DNA of 64,000 bases, taken from Planctomycetota bacterium (GTDB lineage Bacteria > Planctomycetota > Phycisphaerae > UBA1845 > UTPLA1). Each line of letters begins with the position of its first letter. The first letter of the stretch is position 1. The notes beneath the pieces are model-generated. The model was not told the origin of the DNA. It did no database searches and was given only the letters and a program-made list of their open reading frames with translations. Where the stretch lies: the NCBI GenBank assembly GCA_003576905.1, contig QEVG01000002.1, forward strand, positions 1 through 64,000, written 5' to 3'. A program made the translations under genes and the position numbers. Positions 38,109 through 46,434 of this stretch are shown here, one piece after another.

Positions 38109-38663
38109 ATGGCTCGGCTATTTGAGAAATACAACAACGATGTGCTTCCGGCCCTTCAGAAGGAACTGGGGCGGGCCAACCGCCTGTCGATTCCGAAGCT
38201 GGAGAAGATTGTGGTCTCCATGGGCCTGGGCAAGGCGGCCGCCGAGAAGAAGCGTCTCGACCAGGCCCAGAAGGAGCTGACGCAGATTGTCGGCCAAAAG
38301 CCGATCGTCTGCCGCGCGCGAAAGAGCGTGTCGAACTTCAAGCTTCGCCAGGGGCAGCAGATCGGCCTGAAGGTCACGCTGCGCGGTCCGCGAATGTACG
38401 AGTTCCTCGACCGCCTCATCAGCGTCGCGGTGCCGCGTATCCGCGACTTCCGCGGTCTGAACCCGAACAGCTTTGACGGTCGAGGCAGTTACAACATGGG
38501 GCTTTCCGAGCAGACCGTGTTTCCCGAGGTGGACGCCGACAAGGTCGAGTTTCAGCAGGGCATGAACATCACGATGGTGACGACGGCGAAGAACGACCAT
38601 GAAAGCCGGCGCCTGCTGACGCTGATGGGACTGCCGTTCCGGAAGGACGAAAAGGAATCATGA
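38109..38663 (+). CDS. rplE: Ribosomal protein L5
   Basis: Binds 5S rRNA in the central protuberance. 184 residues with IPKLEKIVVSMGLG, the KSVSNFKLRQGQQIGLKVTLRG core and RDFRGLNPNSFDGRGSYNMGL. The C-terminus is of normal length. Confidence 0.97.
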   Translation: MARLFEKYNNDVLPALQKELGRANRLSIPKLEKIVVSMGLGKAAAEKKRLDQAQKELTQIVGQKPIVCRARKSVSNFKLRQGQQIGLKVTLRGPRMYEFLDRLISVAVPRIRDFRGLNPNSFDGRGSYNMGLSEQTVFPEVDADKVEFQQGMNITMVTTAKNDHESRRLLTLMGLPFRKDEKES

Positions 38664-38718
38664 ACCGGCGGGCCTGGCGCAGCGCCGGGCCGACCGGAGA
38701 TGAAAGCGACGAGACGTT

Positions 38719-38904
38719 ATGGCCAGAAAGTGTTGGATGATCAAGTCGTCGAAGAAGCCGAAGTTCAGCACGCGCGCCTACACGCGGTGCCAGGTGTGCG
38801 GCCGCTCGCGGGCCGTGTACCGGAAGTTTCGGCTGTGCCGGCTGTGCTTCAGGAACCTCGCCCTCGAGGGCAAGATTCCGGGCGTTCGAAAGGCGAGCTG
38901 GTAG
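38719..38904 (+). CDS. rpsN: Ribosomal protein S14, zinc-binding type
   Basis: Small-subunit head protein, 61 residues (type Z). The zinc site is Cys24-x2-Cys27 and Cys40-x2-Cys43. A zinc-free paralogue might exist elsewhere, as in other genomes. Confidence 0.96.
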   Translation: MARKCWMIKSSKKPKFSTRAYTRCQVCGRSRAVYRKFRLCRLCFRNLALEGKIPGVRKASW

Positions 38905-38972
38905 AACCCGGCCGCCCGAGGCTTCGACCTGGCAGTAGAACGGAAGGTTAGCGTTTAAGAGGCTGTTATCGC

Positions 38973-39368
38973 ATGTGGACTGATCCGATCGCCGATCTGT
39001 TGACCCGCATTCGCAACGGGGTTCATAACCGCGCCAAGCATGTAGCCATGCCCTACAGCAATTTCAAGCTGGCAATCTGCCGTGTGCTGAAGGATGAAGG
39101 TTACATCGCCGACGTGGAACGGATTGAGGGCAAGCCCACGGATGTCCTGCGGGTCACGCTCAAGTACGGACCGCGCGGCGAGCAGGTGCTCCGAAGCATC
39201 CGCCGCGAGAGCAAGGCCGGCTGCCGAAAGTACGTCGCCGTGGACGAGATTCCAAAGGTGCTCAACGGGCTGGGAATCGCCATCGTCTCCACGAGCCGCG
39301 GGGTCATGAGTGATCGGAAGTGCAGGCAGGAGCGTCTCGGCGGAGAACTGGTCTGCACCGCCTACTGA
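38973..39368 (+). CDS. rpsH: Ribosomal protein S8
   Basis: Central-domain 16S rRNA binder and spc-operon autoregulator in E. coli. 131 residues with DPIADLLTRIRNG at the start and the conserved STSRGVMSDRKCR near the end. Confidence 0.97.
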   Translation: MWTDPIADLLTRIRNGVHNRAKHVAMPYSNFKLAICRVLKDEGYIADVERIEGKPTDVLRVTLKYGPRGEQVLRSIRRESKAGCRKYVAVDEIPKVLNGLGIAIVSTSRGVMSDRKCRQERLGGELVCTAY

Positions 39369-39440
39369 TGTATTTTTGATCGGCCGCGCAGGCGCCGCAG
39401 CGGGCGCCCCGGGGCGAAGCCGAAGAGAGTGAAAAGAGCC

Positions 39441-40022
39441 ATGTCCCGTATCGGAAAAAAGCCAATCGCCCTGCCTTCCGGCGTGAAGGTGGAGATCAAG
39501 GGAAACCAGGTCAGCGTGACCGGACCCAAGGGCACCCAGTCGTGGGCGTACCCTGCGGGGGTCAAGGTGACCGCGGAATCCGGAAAGCCCGTCGTCGTGA
39601 CGCGCGACTCGGACTCTCCCCAGCACCGGGCGCTGCACGGGACGACCCGCGCGCTCATCAACAACATGGTGCGCGGCGTTTCCGAGGGCTACGAAAAGAA
39701 GCTCGAGATCTACGGCACCGGCTACGCCTGTGCCGTTTCCGGCAAGACGCTTGACCTGACCGTCGGCTATTCGCACCCGATCAAGCTGCCGATCCCCGCG
39801 GGCGTGAAGGTGACGATCGAGGTGGCGCAGACGAAGGGCGATGACAACCCGGCGAAGCTCTCGATCGCGGGCTCAGACAAGCAGGTGATCGGCCAGTTTG
39901 CCCGGGCGATCAAGGATGCGCGACCGCCCGAGCCGTACAAGGGCAAGGGCGTCCGTTACGCGGGCGAGCAGATCAAGCGGAAGGCCGGCAAGGCGTTTGC
40001 GGGAGCGGGCGGCGGCGCCTGA
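39441..40022 (+). CDS. rplF: Ribosomal protein L6
   Basis: Large-subunit protein near the GTPase-associated centre. 193 residues from MSRIGKKPIALPSGV; the C-terminal signature RPPEPYKGKGVRY is complete. A GTG at 39429 is in frame but would add only four residues. Confidence 0.97.
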   Translation: MSRIGKKPIALPSGVKVEIKGNQVSVTGPKGTQSWAYPAGVKVTAESGKPVVVTRDSDSPQHRALHGTTRALINNMVRGVSEGYEKKLEIYGTGYACAVSGKTLDLTVGYSHPIKLPIPAGVKVTIEVAQTKGDDNPAKLSIAGSDKQVIGQFARAIKDARPPEPYKGKGVRYAGEQIKRKAGKAFAGAGGGA

Positions 40023-40068
40023 TTCTGATCCCTTCGGCAAGGGTTTACAGAGTGGCAGGATAGCGAAG

Positions 40069-40437
40069 ATGAACGAACTGGAACTGAAAAAGTCAAGACT
40101 GGCGCAGCGCAAGAAGCGGATTCGGCACCGGTTGATGGGCACGCCGGAGCGGCCGCGCCTGACCGTGTTCCGCAGTCACAAGAACATCACGGCGCAGCTG
40201 ATCGACGACATCTCCGGTCGGACGCTGTGCGCGACCGGGACGAACACGAAGGCCCTCTCCGGCCAGATCAAGGACGGCGGCAACTGCAAGGCCGCGGAGA
40301 TCGTCGGACAGCACCTGGCCGAACAGGCGCGGATGCACGGCATTCGCAAGGTGGCGTTCGACCGGAACGGCCGCAGGTATCACGGACGCATCAAGGCCCT
40401 CGCGGAGGCGGCCCGCAAGACCGGATTGGAATTCTGA
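40069..40437 (+). CDS. rplR: Ribosomal protein L18
   Basis: 5S rRNA-binding protein. 122 residues with RIRHRLMGTPERPRLTVFRS and the FDRNGRRYHGRIKALAEAAR end. The frame is open further upstream into rplF, but the ATG at 40069 fits the family. Confidence 0.97.
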   Translation: MNELELKKSRLAQRKKRIRHRLMGTPERPRLTVFRSHKNITAQLIDDISGRTLCATGTNTKALSGQIKDGGNCKAAEIVGQHLAEQARMHGIRKVAFDRNGRRYHGRIKALAEAARKTGLEF

Positions 40438-40494
40438 ACCGGCGGGTAAACCCCCGCCAAGGACATTTGTATTTTAGCTCTCTGGAAGTGATGG

Positions 40495-41007
40495 ATGGCG
40501 AAGCAACAGGCACAACGGGAAGCGCGCGAAGGACCGGCCTACGACGATAACGTCGTAAAAGTCTATCGCTGCTCCAAAGTGGTCAAGGGTGGCCGGCGGT
40601 TTTCCTTCGGCGCGCTGGTCGCGGTGGGAGATCGCAACGGCCGCGTCGGCGTTGGATACGGCAAGGCGAACGAAGTGCCCTCGGCGGTGGAAAAAGGTCG
40701 CAAGCAGGCCATTCGCAACATGCGGCCCGTGGTTCTGCACGGCTCGACGATCCCGCACGCGGTCCTCGGACGCTTCGGATCGAGCCGGGTCAAGCTCCTG
40801 CCCGCGAGCGACGGTACAGGCGTTATCGCCGGCGCGAGCGTTCGGGCGCTGCTGGAGCTTGCCGGCCTGAAAAATTGTCTGACAAAGGTGTACGGCTCGA
40901 CGAGCCCCAAGAACCTGGTGAAGGCGACCCTTTCGGCGCTGGAGCAGCTTCGAGATCGCGAGACGACCGAGCGGCTTCGCGGCGTGAGTCTTTCCAGGGC
41001 CAGTTAA
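40495..41007 (+). CDS. rpsE: Ribosomal protein S5
   Basis: Fidelity-linked small-subunit protein. 170 residues, with VYRCSKVVKGGRRFSFGALVAVGD and VGVGYGKANEVPSAV. Only 18 bases separate it from rplO, so rpmD (L30), which usually lies between the two, is missing here. Confidence 0.97.
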   Translation: MAKQQAQREAREGPAYDDNVVKVYRCSKVVKGGRRFSFGALVAVGDRNGRVGVGYGKANEVPSAVEKGRKQAIRNMRPVVLHGSTIPHAVLGRFGSSRVKLLPASDGTGVIAGASVRALLELAGLKNCLTKVYGSTSPKNLVKATLSALEQLRDRETTERLRGVSLSRAS

Positions 41008-41025
41008 GGCGGATTTGAGGACGCG

Positions 41026-41673
41026 ATGAACATCACGACGATTACCACCCGGGCGGGCGCGAAGCCGAAGCGCAAGCGCGTCGGGCGCGGGCCCGGCACC
41101 GGTCAGGGCAAACAGGCAGGCTACGGCCACAAGGGTCAGGGCGCGCGCAGCGGCGGCCGGAAAGAGCGCGGACTTCTCTCTGAGGGCGGCGTGTTTCCCC
41201 TGTTCCGGCGCCTGCCGAAGGTGGGCTTCAACAATTTCAATTTTCGCACCGAGTACCAGGTGGTGAACCTGATCGATCTGGAGGCCCGGTTCGACAACGG
41301 GACTCATGTGACCGCGGCGCTGCTGGAAGAGGCGGGCCTGATTCGCGACGCAAAGCGCCCGGTCAAGGTCCTGGGAGACGGCGAGATCAAGAAGAAGCTG
41401 ACGATCGAGGCGCAGCGGTTCAGCAAGTCGGCGGCGGCGAAGATCGAAGCCGCCGGCGGGACGGTCAAGCGCCTTGGCGAGCAGCCCAGAAAGAAGTTCA
41501 TCAAGCGCGGACCCGTGACCGGGAAGCTGCCGAAGTCCGACGAGGGCGAGGGCGCGAAGCCGGAGGGCGGCAAGAAGGCCAAGGCAAAGGGCGAAGGTGC
41601 CGCGCCAGAGGTGGGAGCAAAGAAAGCCAAGAAGAAGGCGGAGCCCTCGGAGGGCGGATCGAAACAGGAGTAA
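41026..41673 (+). CDS. rplO: Ribosomal protein L15 with long basic tail
   Basis: Large-subunit assembly protein. 215 residues against ~145 in E. coli. The family region (RVGRGPGTGQGKQAGYGHKGQ, GFNNFNFRTEY) ends at about residue 160; the remaining ~55 residues are almost only Lys, Ala, Glu and Gly. This tail is probably disordered. Confidence 0.95.
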   Translation: MNITTITTRAGAKPKRKRVGRGPGTGQGKQAGYGHKGQGARSGGRKERGLLSEGGVFPLFRRLPKVGFNNFNFRTEYQVVNLIDLEARFDNGTHVTAALLEEAGLIRDAKRPVKVLGDGEIKKKLTIEAQRFSKSAAAKIEAAGGTVKRLGEQPRKKFIKRGPVTGKLPKSDEGEGAKPEGGKKAKAKGEGAAPEVGAKKAKKKAEPSEGGSKQE

Positions 41674-41744
41674 ACCGCGAATTCGGTCGCCGGCTGGGTT
41701 GCCGGTCGATCGCAGACGCTTACTGAGAGACGAACCCAGACGCG

Positions 41745-43142
41745 ATGTTCAAGGCATTTCTCAACATTTTCAAAGTGCCCGATCTGCGGAACAAGATACT
41801 GTTCACGCTGGGGATGCTCGCCATTTATCGCATCGGGTTTTATGTCCCGCTGCCGGGCGTGGACCAGGAGTCCCTCGCCTCGCACTTCTCGGGAATGGGC
41901 GGCGATGGCCAGCCGGGCGGCATTCAGCAGCTCACCGAAGCGTTCGCGATGTTTACCGGCGGCAATCTCCAGCAGAGTACCATCTTCGGGCTCGGGATCA
42001 TGCCCTACATCTCGGCGTCGATCATTTTCCAGCTACTCGGAACCGTGATTCCGGCGCTGGAGAAGCTCCGCCAGGAGGGCGAGGCCGGCCGCAAGAAGAT
42101 CCAGGAATACACCCGCTACGCCACGGTCGGAATCTGCGTCCTTCAGGCCGCGTTCTGGCTGCGCTATATTCAGGCGTCCGGGCTTGTCTATTCGGAATAC
42201 AGCGATTTCTCGTCGAATTTCTGGCCGTCGCTCTGCTTCTGGCTGATCGGACTTTCGACCATGACGGCTGGGACCGTGTTTCTCATGTGGCTCGGCGAGC
42301 AGATTGACGAGTACGGCATCGGCAACGGCGTCAGCCTTATCATCATGGCCGGCATTCTGGCCCGCATGCCCAACGCGGTGATGTGGGTCGCTCAGAACGC
42401 GACGATTGACGTAAGTGGCGATGCCCAGATGGGTCCGGCCAAGATCGTGTTCCTCGTGCTGGCGTTCATCGGCGTGGTAGCCGGGTCGATTCTGATCACC
42501 CAGGGCCAGCGGCGCATCCCGATTCAGCAGGCCAAGCAGACGCGCGGCCGGCGCGTGTGGGGCGGCCAGCGCCATTACCTGCCTTTGCGCGTGAATCACG
42601 GCGGCGTCATGCCGATCATTTTCGCGAGCAGTCTGATGATCTTTCCGAGCCTGATGCTCGACTGGATCGCCAACATTTTTCCTGAAAGCGGTTTCCTGCG
42701 AATGCTCGCGACCGAATTCAGCCGGTCGAGCTTCCTGTACGCCATTTCCTTCGTCGCCCTCGTGTATTTCTTTGCCTACTTCTGGACGACCGTTCAGTTC
42801 CAGCCGAAGGAGATGGCCAACAACCTCCGCGACTACGGCAGCTTTATCCCCGGCCTGCGCCCCGGCAAGCGCACGGCGGACTATCTCGAGACGGTGATGA
42901 CGCGGATCACGTTTGTCGGTGCGGGTTTCCTTGCCGCCATCGCGCTGATCCCGCAGATCATCGCCTCGGCCATGCAGATCCCCATGGACGTCTCGTCGTT
43001 CCTCGGCGGCACGGGCCTCCTGATCGTTGTCAGCGTCGGCCTGGATCTTGTGCAGCGGGTCGAGGCGAACCTGATCATGCGGAACTACGGCGGTTTCCTG
43101 GGTGACTCGGGCGGCGCGCGAATCAAGGGGGCCTATGCGTGA
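41745..43142 (+). CDS. secY: Preprotein translocase channel SecY
   Basis: The channel of the Sec translocon in the cytoplasmic membrane. 465 residues with ten hydrophobic helices; LRNKILFTLGMLAIYRIG at the start, GGNLQQSTIFGLGIMPYISASIIFQL and the GERISQ-like C5 region are recognisable (KEMANNLRDYGSFIPGLRPGKRT). Its stop overlaps the adk start by four bases (GTGA). Confidence 0.97.
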   Translation: MFKAFLNIFKVPDLRNKILFTLGMLAIYRIGFYVPLPGVDQESLASHFSGMGGDGQPGGIQQLTEAFAMFTGGNLQQSTIFGLGIMPYISASIIFQLLGTVIPALEKLRQEGEAGRKKIQEYTRYATVGICVLQAAFWLRYIQASGLVYSEYSDFSSNFWPSLCFWLIGLSTMTAGTVFLMWLGEQIDEYGIGNGVSLIIMAGILARMPNAVMWVAQNATIDVSGDAQMGPAKIVFLVLAFIGVVAGSILITQGQRRIPIQQAKQTRGRRVWGGQRHYLPLRVNHGGVMPIIFASSLMIFPSLMLDWIANIFPESGFLRMLATEFSRSSFLYAISFVALVYFFAYFWTTVQFQPKEMANNLRDYGSFIPGLRPGKRTADYLETVMTRITFVGAGFLAAIALIPQIIASAMQIPMDVSSFLGGTGLLIVVSVGLDLVQRVEANLIMRNYGGFLGDSGGARIKGAYA

Positions 43143-43786
43143 ACCTGGTCCTTCTGGGTCCGCCCGGCGCGGGCAAAGGCACACAGGCCGTCCGGATCGC
43201 GAAGGCCTTCGGGCTTCTGCATCTGTCCAGCGGTGATATTCTCCGGGCGGAGCGGAAGGCCCAGACCGAGCTGGGACGCAAGGCACAGGATTACATGGAT
43301 CGGGGCGTTCTTGTGCCGGACGACCTGATCCTGGCGATGATGATGGTTCACATCGCCAAGCCCGAGGCGGCGAAGGGCTTTTTGCTTGACGGGTTTCCGC
43401 GAACGGTGGCTCAGGCAGAGGGGCTCGACCAGCGGCTGGCCGCCCGTGGCGCTAGAATCCGGATTGTCGTCAACATGGTGATTGACGACGTGGAAGTGAC
43501 AGCGAGGCTGACTGGCCGGTGGTCGTGTCCGAAGGACGGCCGGCCGTTTCACGAGACGTTTTCGCCGCCGAAGAAGAGCGGCGTGTGCGACGACTGCGGG
43601 ACTCCGCTCACCCGGCGAAAGGACGACGAGCCGGACGTTGTGTCGCAGAGGCTGCGGACGTATCACGCGGAGACCAAGCCGCTGGTGAAGTATTACACGG
43701 AAGCCGGGATATTGAAGAACGTCGATGCGACCGGCGGCGTGGACCAGGTGACGGCGTTAATCGAGAAAGTCTGTCGGACGGCATGA
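43139..43786 (+). CDS. adk: Adenylate kinase
   Basis: Interconverts ATP plus AMP and two ADP. 215 residues with the P-loop GPPGAGKGT (7-15), the AMP-site SSGDILR and DGFPRT. It has the long lid; zinc-lid positions are Cys130, Asp133, Cys150 and Cys153, so the second of the usual four Cys is Asp. It starts with GTG, overlapping the secY stop by four bases, and overlaps map by four bases (ATGA), so the three are probably translationally coupled. Confidence 0.97.
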   Translation: MNLVLLGPPGAGKGTQAVRIAKAFGLLHLSSGDILRAERKAQTELGRKAQDYMDRGVLVPDDLILAMMMVHIAKPEAAKGFLLDGFPRTVAQAEGLDQRLAARGARIRIVVNMVIDDVEVTARLTGRWSCPKDGRPFHETFSPPKKSGVCDDCGTPLTRRKDDEPDVVSQRLRTYHAETKPLVKYYTEAGILKNVDATGGVDQVTALIEKVCRTA

Positions 43787-44610
43787 GAGATTCGAACGTG
43801 GCTACAGCCGCTCGCTCCGGCGGACTACGAGACGTCGTCCTGAAGAGTCCCCGCGAGATCGAGCTGATGCGGGCGGCCGGCCGTGTTGTGTACGACGTGC
43901 TGGGCCGGCTGCGGGAGATCGTGAAGCCCGGCGTAACGACGGGCGAACTGGGCCGCGTGGCGGATGAGATCATCAACGCGGCGGGCGGTCAGGCGCTCTT
44001 CCGGGGCGTCCAGACGCCGAATACGAAATTTCCGTTTCCCGCGGCGATCTGCGCCAGCGTGAACGAAGAAGTGGTTCACGGCATCCCGGGTGACCGGGTG
44101 CTGAAGGAAGGCGACATCATCAGCGTCGATTGCGGCGTGCGGCTTCGCGGGTATTGCGGAGACTCGGCCACGACGATTCCGGTCGGGCGTGTCAGCCGTG
44201 AGACACAGCGGTTGCTCGGCGTGACCGAGGCGGCGCTGGAGCTGGCCATTGCCGAAATGCGGCCCGGCCGGATGTGGAGCGAGATCGCGTCGCGGATACA
44301 GGCCCTCGTGGAGGACGCCGGTTTTTCGGTGGTGCGGGAATTCGTCGGCCACGGCATCGGGCAGCAGATGCACGAAGAACCGAAGGTGCCGAACTATGCC
44401 GATCGCAAGAGCCGCAAGGGCGATTTTCGCCTCGAACCGGGCCTGGTGATCGCTGTGGAGCCGATGGTGAACGCCGGCACGCGCGAGGTGAGGCCGGGGG
44501 ACTGGACAGGCTGGCCGCAGGTCACGCGTGACGCGAAGTGGTCGGCCCATTTTGAGCACACGGTGGCGATTACGCCGACGGGTGTGGATATTCTGACCGA
44601 CGGGCGATAG
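43783..44610 (+). CDS. map: Methionine aminopeptidase type I
   Basis: Removes the start Met from new proteins. 275 residues with all five metal ligands: Asp116, Asp127, His190, Glu226 and Glu258. The ATG at 43783 overlaps the adk stop (ATGA); it gives a ~20-residue N-terminal extension over the family core. An insertion near 236-247 (VRPGDWTGWPQV) replaces the usual shorter loop. infA, which often follows map, is absent. Confidence 0.96.
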   Translation: MRDSNVATAARSGGLRDVVLKSPREIELMRAAGRVVYDVLGRLREIVKPGVTTGELGRVADEIINAAGGQALFRGVQTPNTKFPFPAAICASVNEEVVHGIPGDRVLKEGDIISVDCGVRLRGYCGDSATTIPVGRVSRETQRLLGVTEAALELAIAEMRPGRMWSEIASRIQALVEDAGFSVVREFVGHGIGQQMHEEPKVPNYADRKSRKGDFRLEPGLVIAVEPMVNAGTREVRPGDWTGWPQVTRDAKWSAHFEHTVAITPTGVDILTDGR

Positions 44611-44639
44611 GGCCCGGTGCGGTCTTCGTGCCGCTTGAG

Positions 44640-44663
44640 GCCGGCTTCTTTTTTGAAGCTGGC
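44640..44663 (+). promoter_or_regulatory. Leader hairpin before rpmJ
   Basis: GCCGGCTTC (44640-44648) pairs with GAAGCTGGC (44655-44663), one G-T wobble, over a loop of six T. It stands 30 bases past the map stop and 27 before rpmJ. It could be an attenuator or processing site; there is no T-run behind it. Confidence 0.35.
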
Positions 44664-44690
44664 GGCCGGCATGTGGGAGAGTGAGTCATC

Positions 44691-44807
44691 ATGAAAGTTC
44701 GCAGCAGCGTGCGGCGGATATGCGAGAACTGCAAGCTGGTCAAGCGCAAGGGCGTAGTGCGCGTGATCTGCAAGGCCAATCCGCGCCACAAGCAGCGGCA
44801 GGGCTAG
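44691..44807 (+). CDS. rpmJ: Ribosomal protein L36
   Basis: The smallest large-subunit protein, 38 residues: it begins [14 protein letters not shown] and ends NPRHKQRQG. The zinc ligands Cys11, Cys14, Cys27 and His33 are present (the C+ form). It lies between map and rpsM, its usual place. A normal spacing of 26 bases to rpsM follows. Confidence 0.95.
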   Translation: MKVRSSVRRICENCKLVKRKGVVRVICKANPRHKQRQG

Positions 44808-44833
44808 GCCGCCGGGATCAGGAGACGTAAGAG

Positions 44834-45217
44834 ATGCCTCGTATCGCGGGTGTGGACATACCGAACGAAAAGCGCATCGACATCGCGCTGCGTTATATCT
44901 ACGGGATTGGTCCGAGCAACAGCAAGGACATCCTGAAGGAAGCCGGCATCGACGACAAGGTCCGGGCCAAGAACCTGACCGAAGACGAAATCAGCCGGAT
45001 CGCGGCGATCATCGACCGAAACTTCGTGGTCGAGGGACAGCTTCGTCGCAAGATCGCGCAGGACATCGCCCGGCTGCGCGACATCCAGTGTTACCGCGGC
45101 CATCGGCATCGCCGGGGCCTTCCGGTGCGCGGGCAACGGACGCGAACGAACGCGCGTACGCGCAAGGGACCGCGGAAGACGATCGCCGGCAAGAAGAGCG
45201 TCAAGGAACTGCGGTAA
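44834..45217 (+). CDS. rpsM: Ribosomal protein S13
   Basis: Small-subunit head protein contacting the P-site tRNA. 127 residues with [21 protein letters not shown]-type start and the [18 protein letters not shown] tail, all standard. First gene of the alpha-operon section. Confidence 0.97.
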   Translation: MPRIAGVDIPNEKRIDIALRYIYGIGPSNSKDILKEAGIDDKVRAKNLTEDEISRIAAIIDRNFVVEGQLRRKIAQDIARLRDIQCYRGHRHRRGLPVRGQRTRTNARTRKGPRKTIAGKKSVKELR

Positions 45218-45267
45218 ACACCGCCGCCCGGATTCGGGCCTCGGGGCCCCGAAGGAGTTGAGATCGC

Positions 45268-45651
45268 GTGGCAAAGGCAGCAGGCAAGAAAAAGATTCGG
45301 CGAAACGTCGCCAAGGGCATGGCCTTCGTGAAGGCCACGTTCAACAACACGATGATCACGATCACGGACATGAACGGCGAAACGCTGTGCTGGCAGTCGG
45401 CCGGTACGGTCGGCTTCAAGGGGACGCGCAAAAGCACCCCGTTCGCGGCGCAACGGGCCGGCGAGTCGGCGGCTTCGGCGGCGCGGAAGTTCGGTCTGAG
45501 CGAGGTCGAGGTGAAGGTGAAAGGGCCCGGCAGCGGCCGGGAGTCGGCGATTTCGGGTCTCCAGTCGGGCGGCCTGCGGATTGTATCGATCGAGGACGTG
45601 ACACCCCTGCCGCACAACGGTTGTCGGCCGGCGAGGAAGCGGCGGGTCTAG
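45268..45651 (+). CDS. rpsK: Ribosomal protein S11
   Basis: Small-subunit platform protein. 127 residues; starts with GTG, AAGGAG ten bases upstream. [13 protein letters not shown] and [14 protein letters not shown] and the [12 protein letters not shown] end are standard. Confidence 0.97.
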   Translation: MAKAAGKKKIRRNVAKGMAFVKATFNNTMITITDMNGETLCWQSAGTVGFKGTRKSTPFAAQRAGESAASAARKFGLSEVEVKVKGPGSGRESAISGLQSGGLRIVSIEDVTPLPHNGCRPARKRRV

Positions 45652-45676
45652 TCAAGCGAGAGGTTGCGAAAGCGTT

Positions 45677-46312
45677 ATGGGAAGGCATCTGGATCCTGTA
45701 TGTCGGCTGTGTCGCCGTGAGGGCATCAAACTGATGCTCAAGGGCTCGCGCTGCGAAAGCGCCAAGTGTCCCATGGAGAAGCCGTCGCGAAACTCACCGC
45801 CCGGCAATTCCCGGGCCTTTCGCCGTGGCGTCAGCAGCGAGTACGGCAAGCGCCTGCGCGAGACGCAGAAGGTCAAGCGGTACTACGGGTTGTGGGAGAA
45901 GCAGTTCCGCCGTTACTTCGAGAAGGCGCAGCACTCCACTGGGAACACCGGGACCGCGCTCTTGAGCCTGCTCGAACGCCGTCTCGACAACGTCATCTGC
46001 AAGCTCGGCCTGGCCCCCTCGCGCAAAGCGGCGCGAATCGCCATTGGCCATACGCATTTCACGGTGAACGGCCGGGTCGTCAACAAGCCGGGCTACCTGG
46101 TTCGGGCCGGTGACAGGATCGCCGTTCACACCCGTGAACGCAGTCAGAAATACATTCGGGCATTTGTCGATGCGGACCCGAACCGCGCCATTCAGCCCTG
46201 GCTTCGGCTGGACCCGGCGAAGCTGGAAGCCGTCGTGGAGGCGCTGCCGTCGCGGGACGACGTGCAGATTCCGGTCGAGGAACAGCTCGTCATTGAGTTC
46301 TGTAGTCGATGA
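45677..46312 (+). CDS. rpsD: Ribosomal protein S4, zinc-binding form
   Basis: Primary 16S rRNA binder. 211 residues. The N-terminal Cys9, Cys12, Cys26 and Cys31 form the zinc site of C+ S4. The S4 RNA-binding domain is at about 98-160 (RRLDNVICKLGLAPSRKAARI). Confidence 0.97.
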   Translation: MGRHLDPVCRLCRREGIKLMLKGSRCESAKCPMEKPSRNSPPGNSRAFRRGVSSEYGKRLRETQKVKRYYGLWEKQFRRYFEKAQHSTGNTGTALLSLLERRLDNVICKLGLAPSRKAARIAIGHTHFTVNGRVVNKPGYLVRAGDRIAVHTRERSQKYIRAFVDADPNRAIQPWLRLDPAKLEAVVEALPSRDDVQIPVEEQLVIEFCSR

Positions 46313-46434
46313 TTTGTTCGGAATTGAGATTGAGCGACGCCCCGGCGCCTTGTGCGCCAGCGCCGCCGGCGCGACGCGAATCGTTCGCCCGGTCGGAGCG
46401 CGGCTGGTCGTCAATACCCAGGGAGGTAAGTGCG

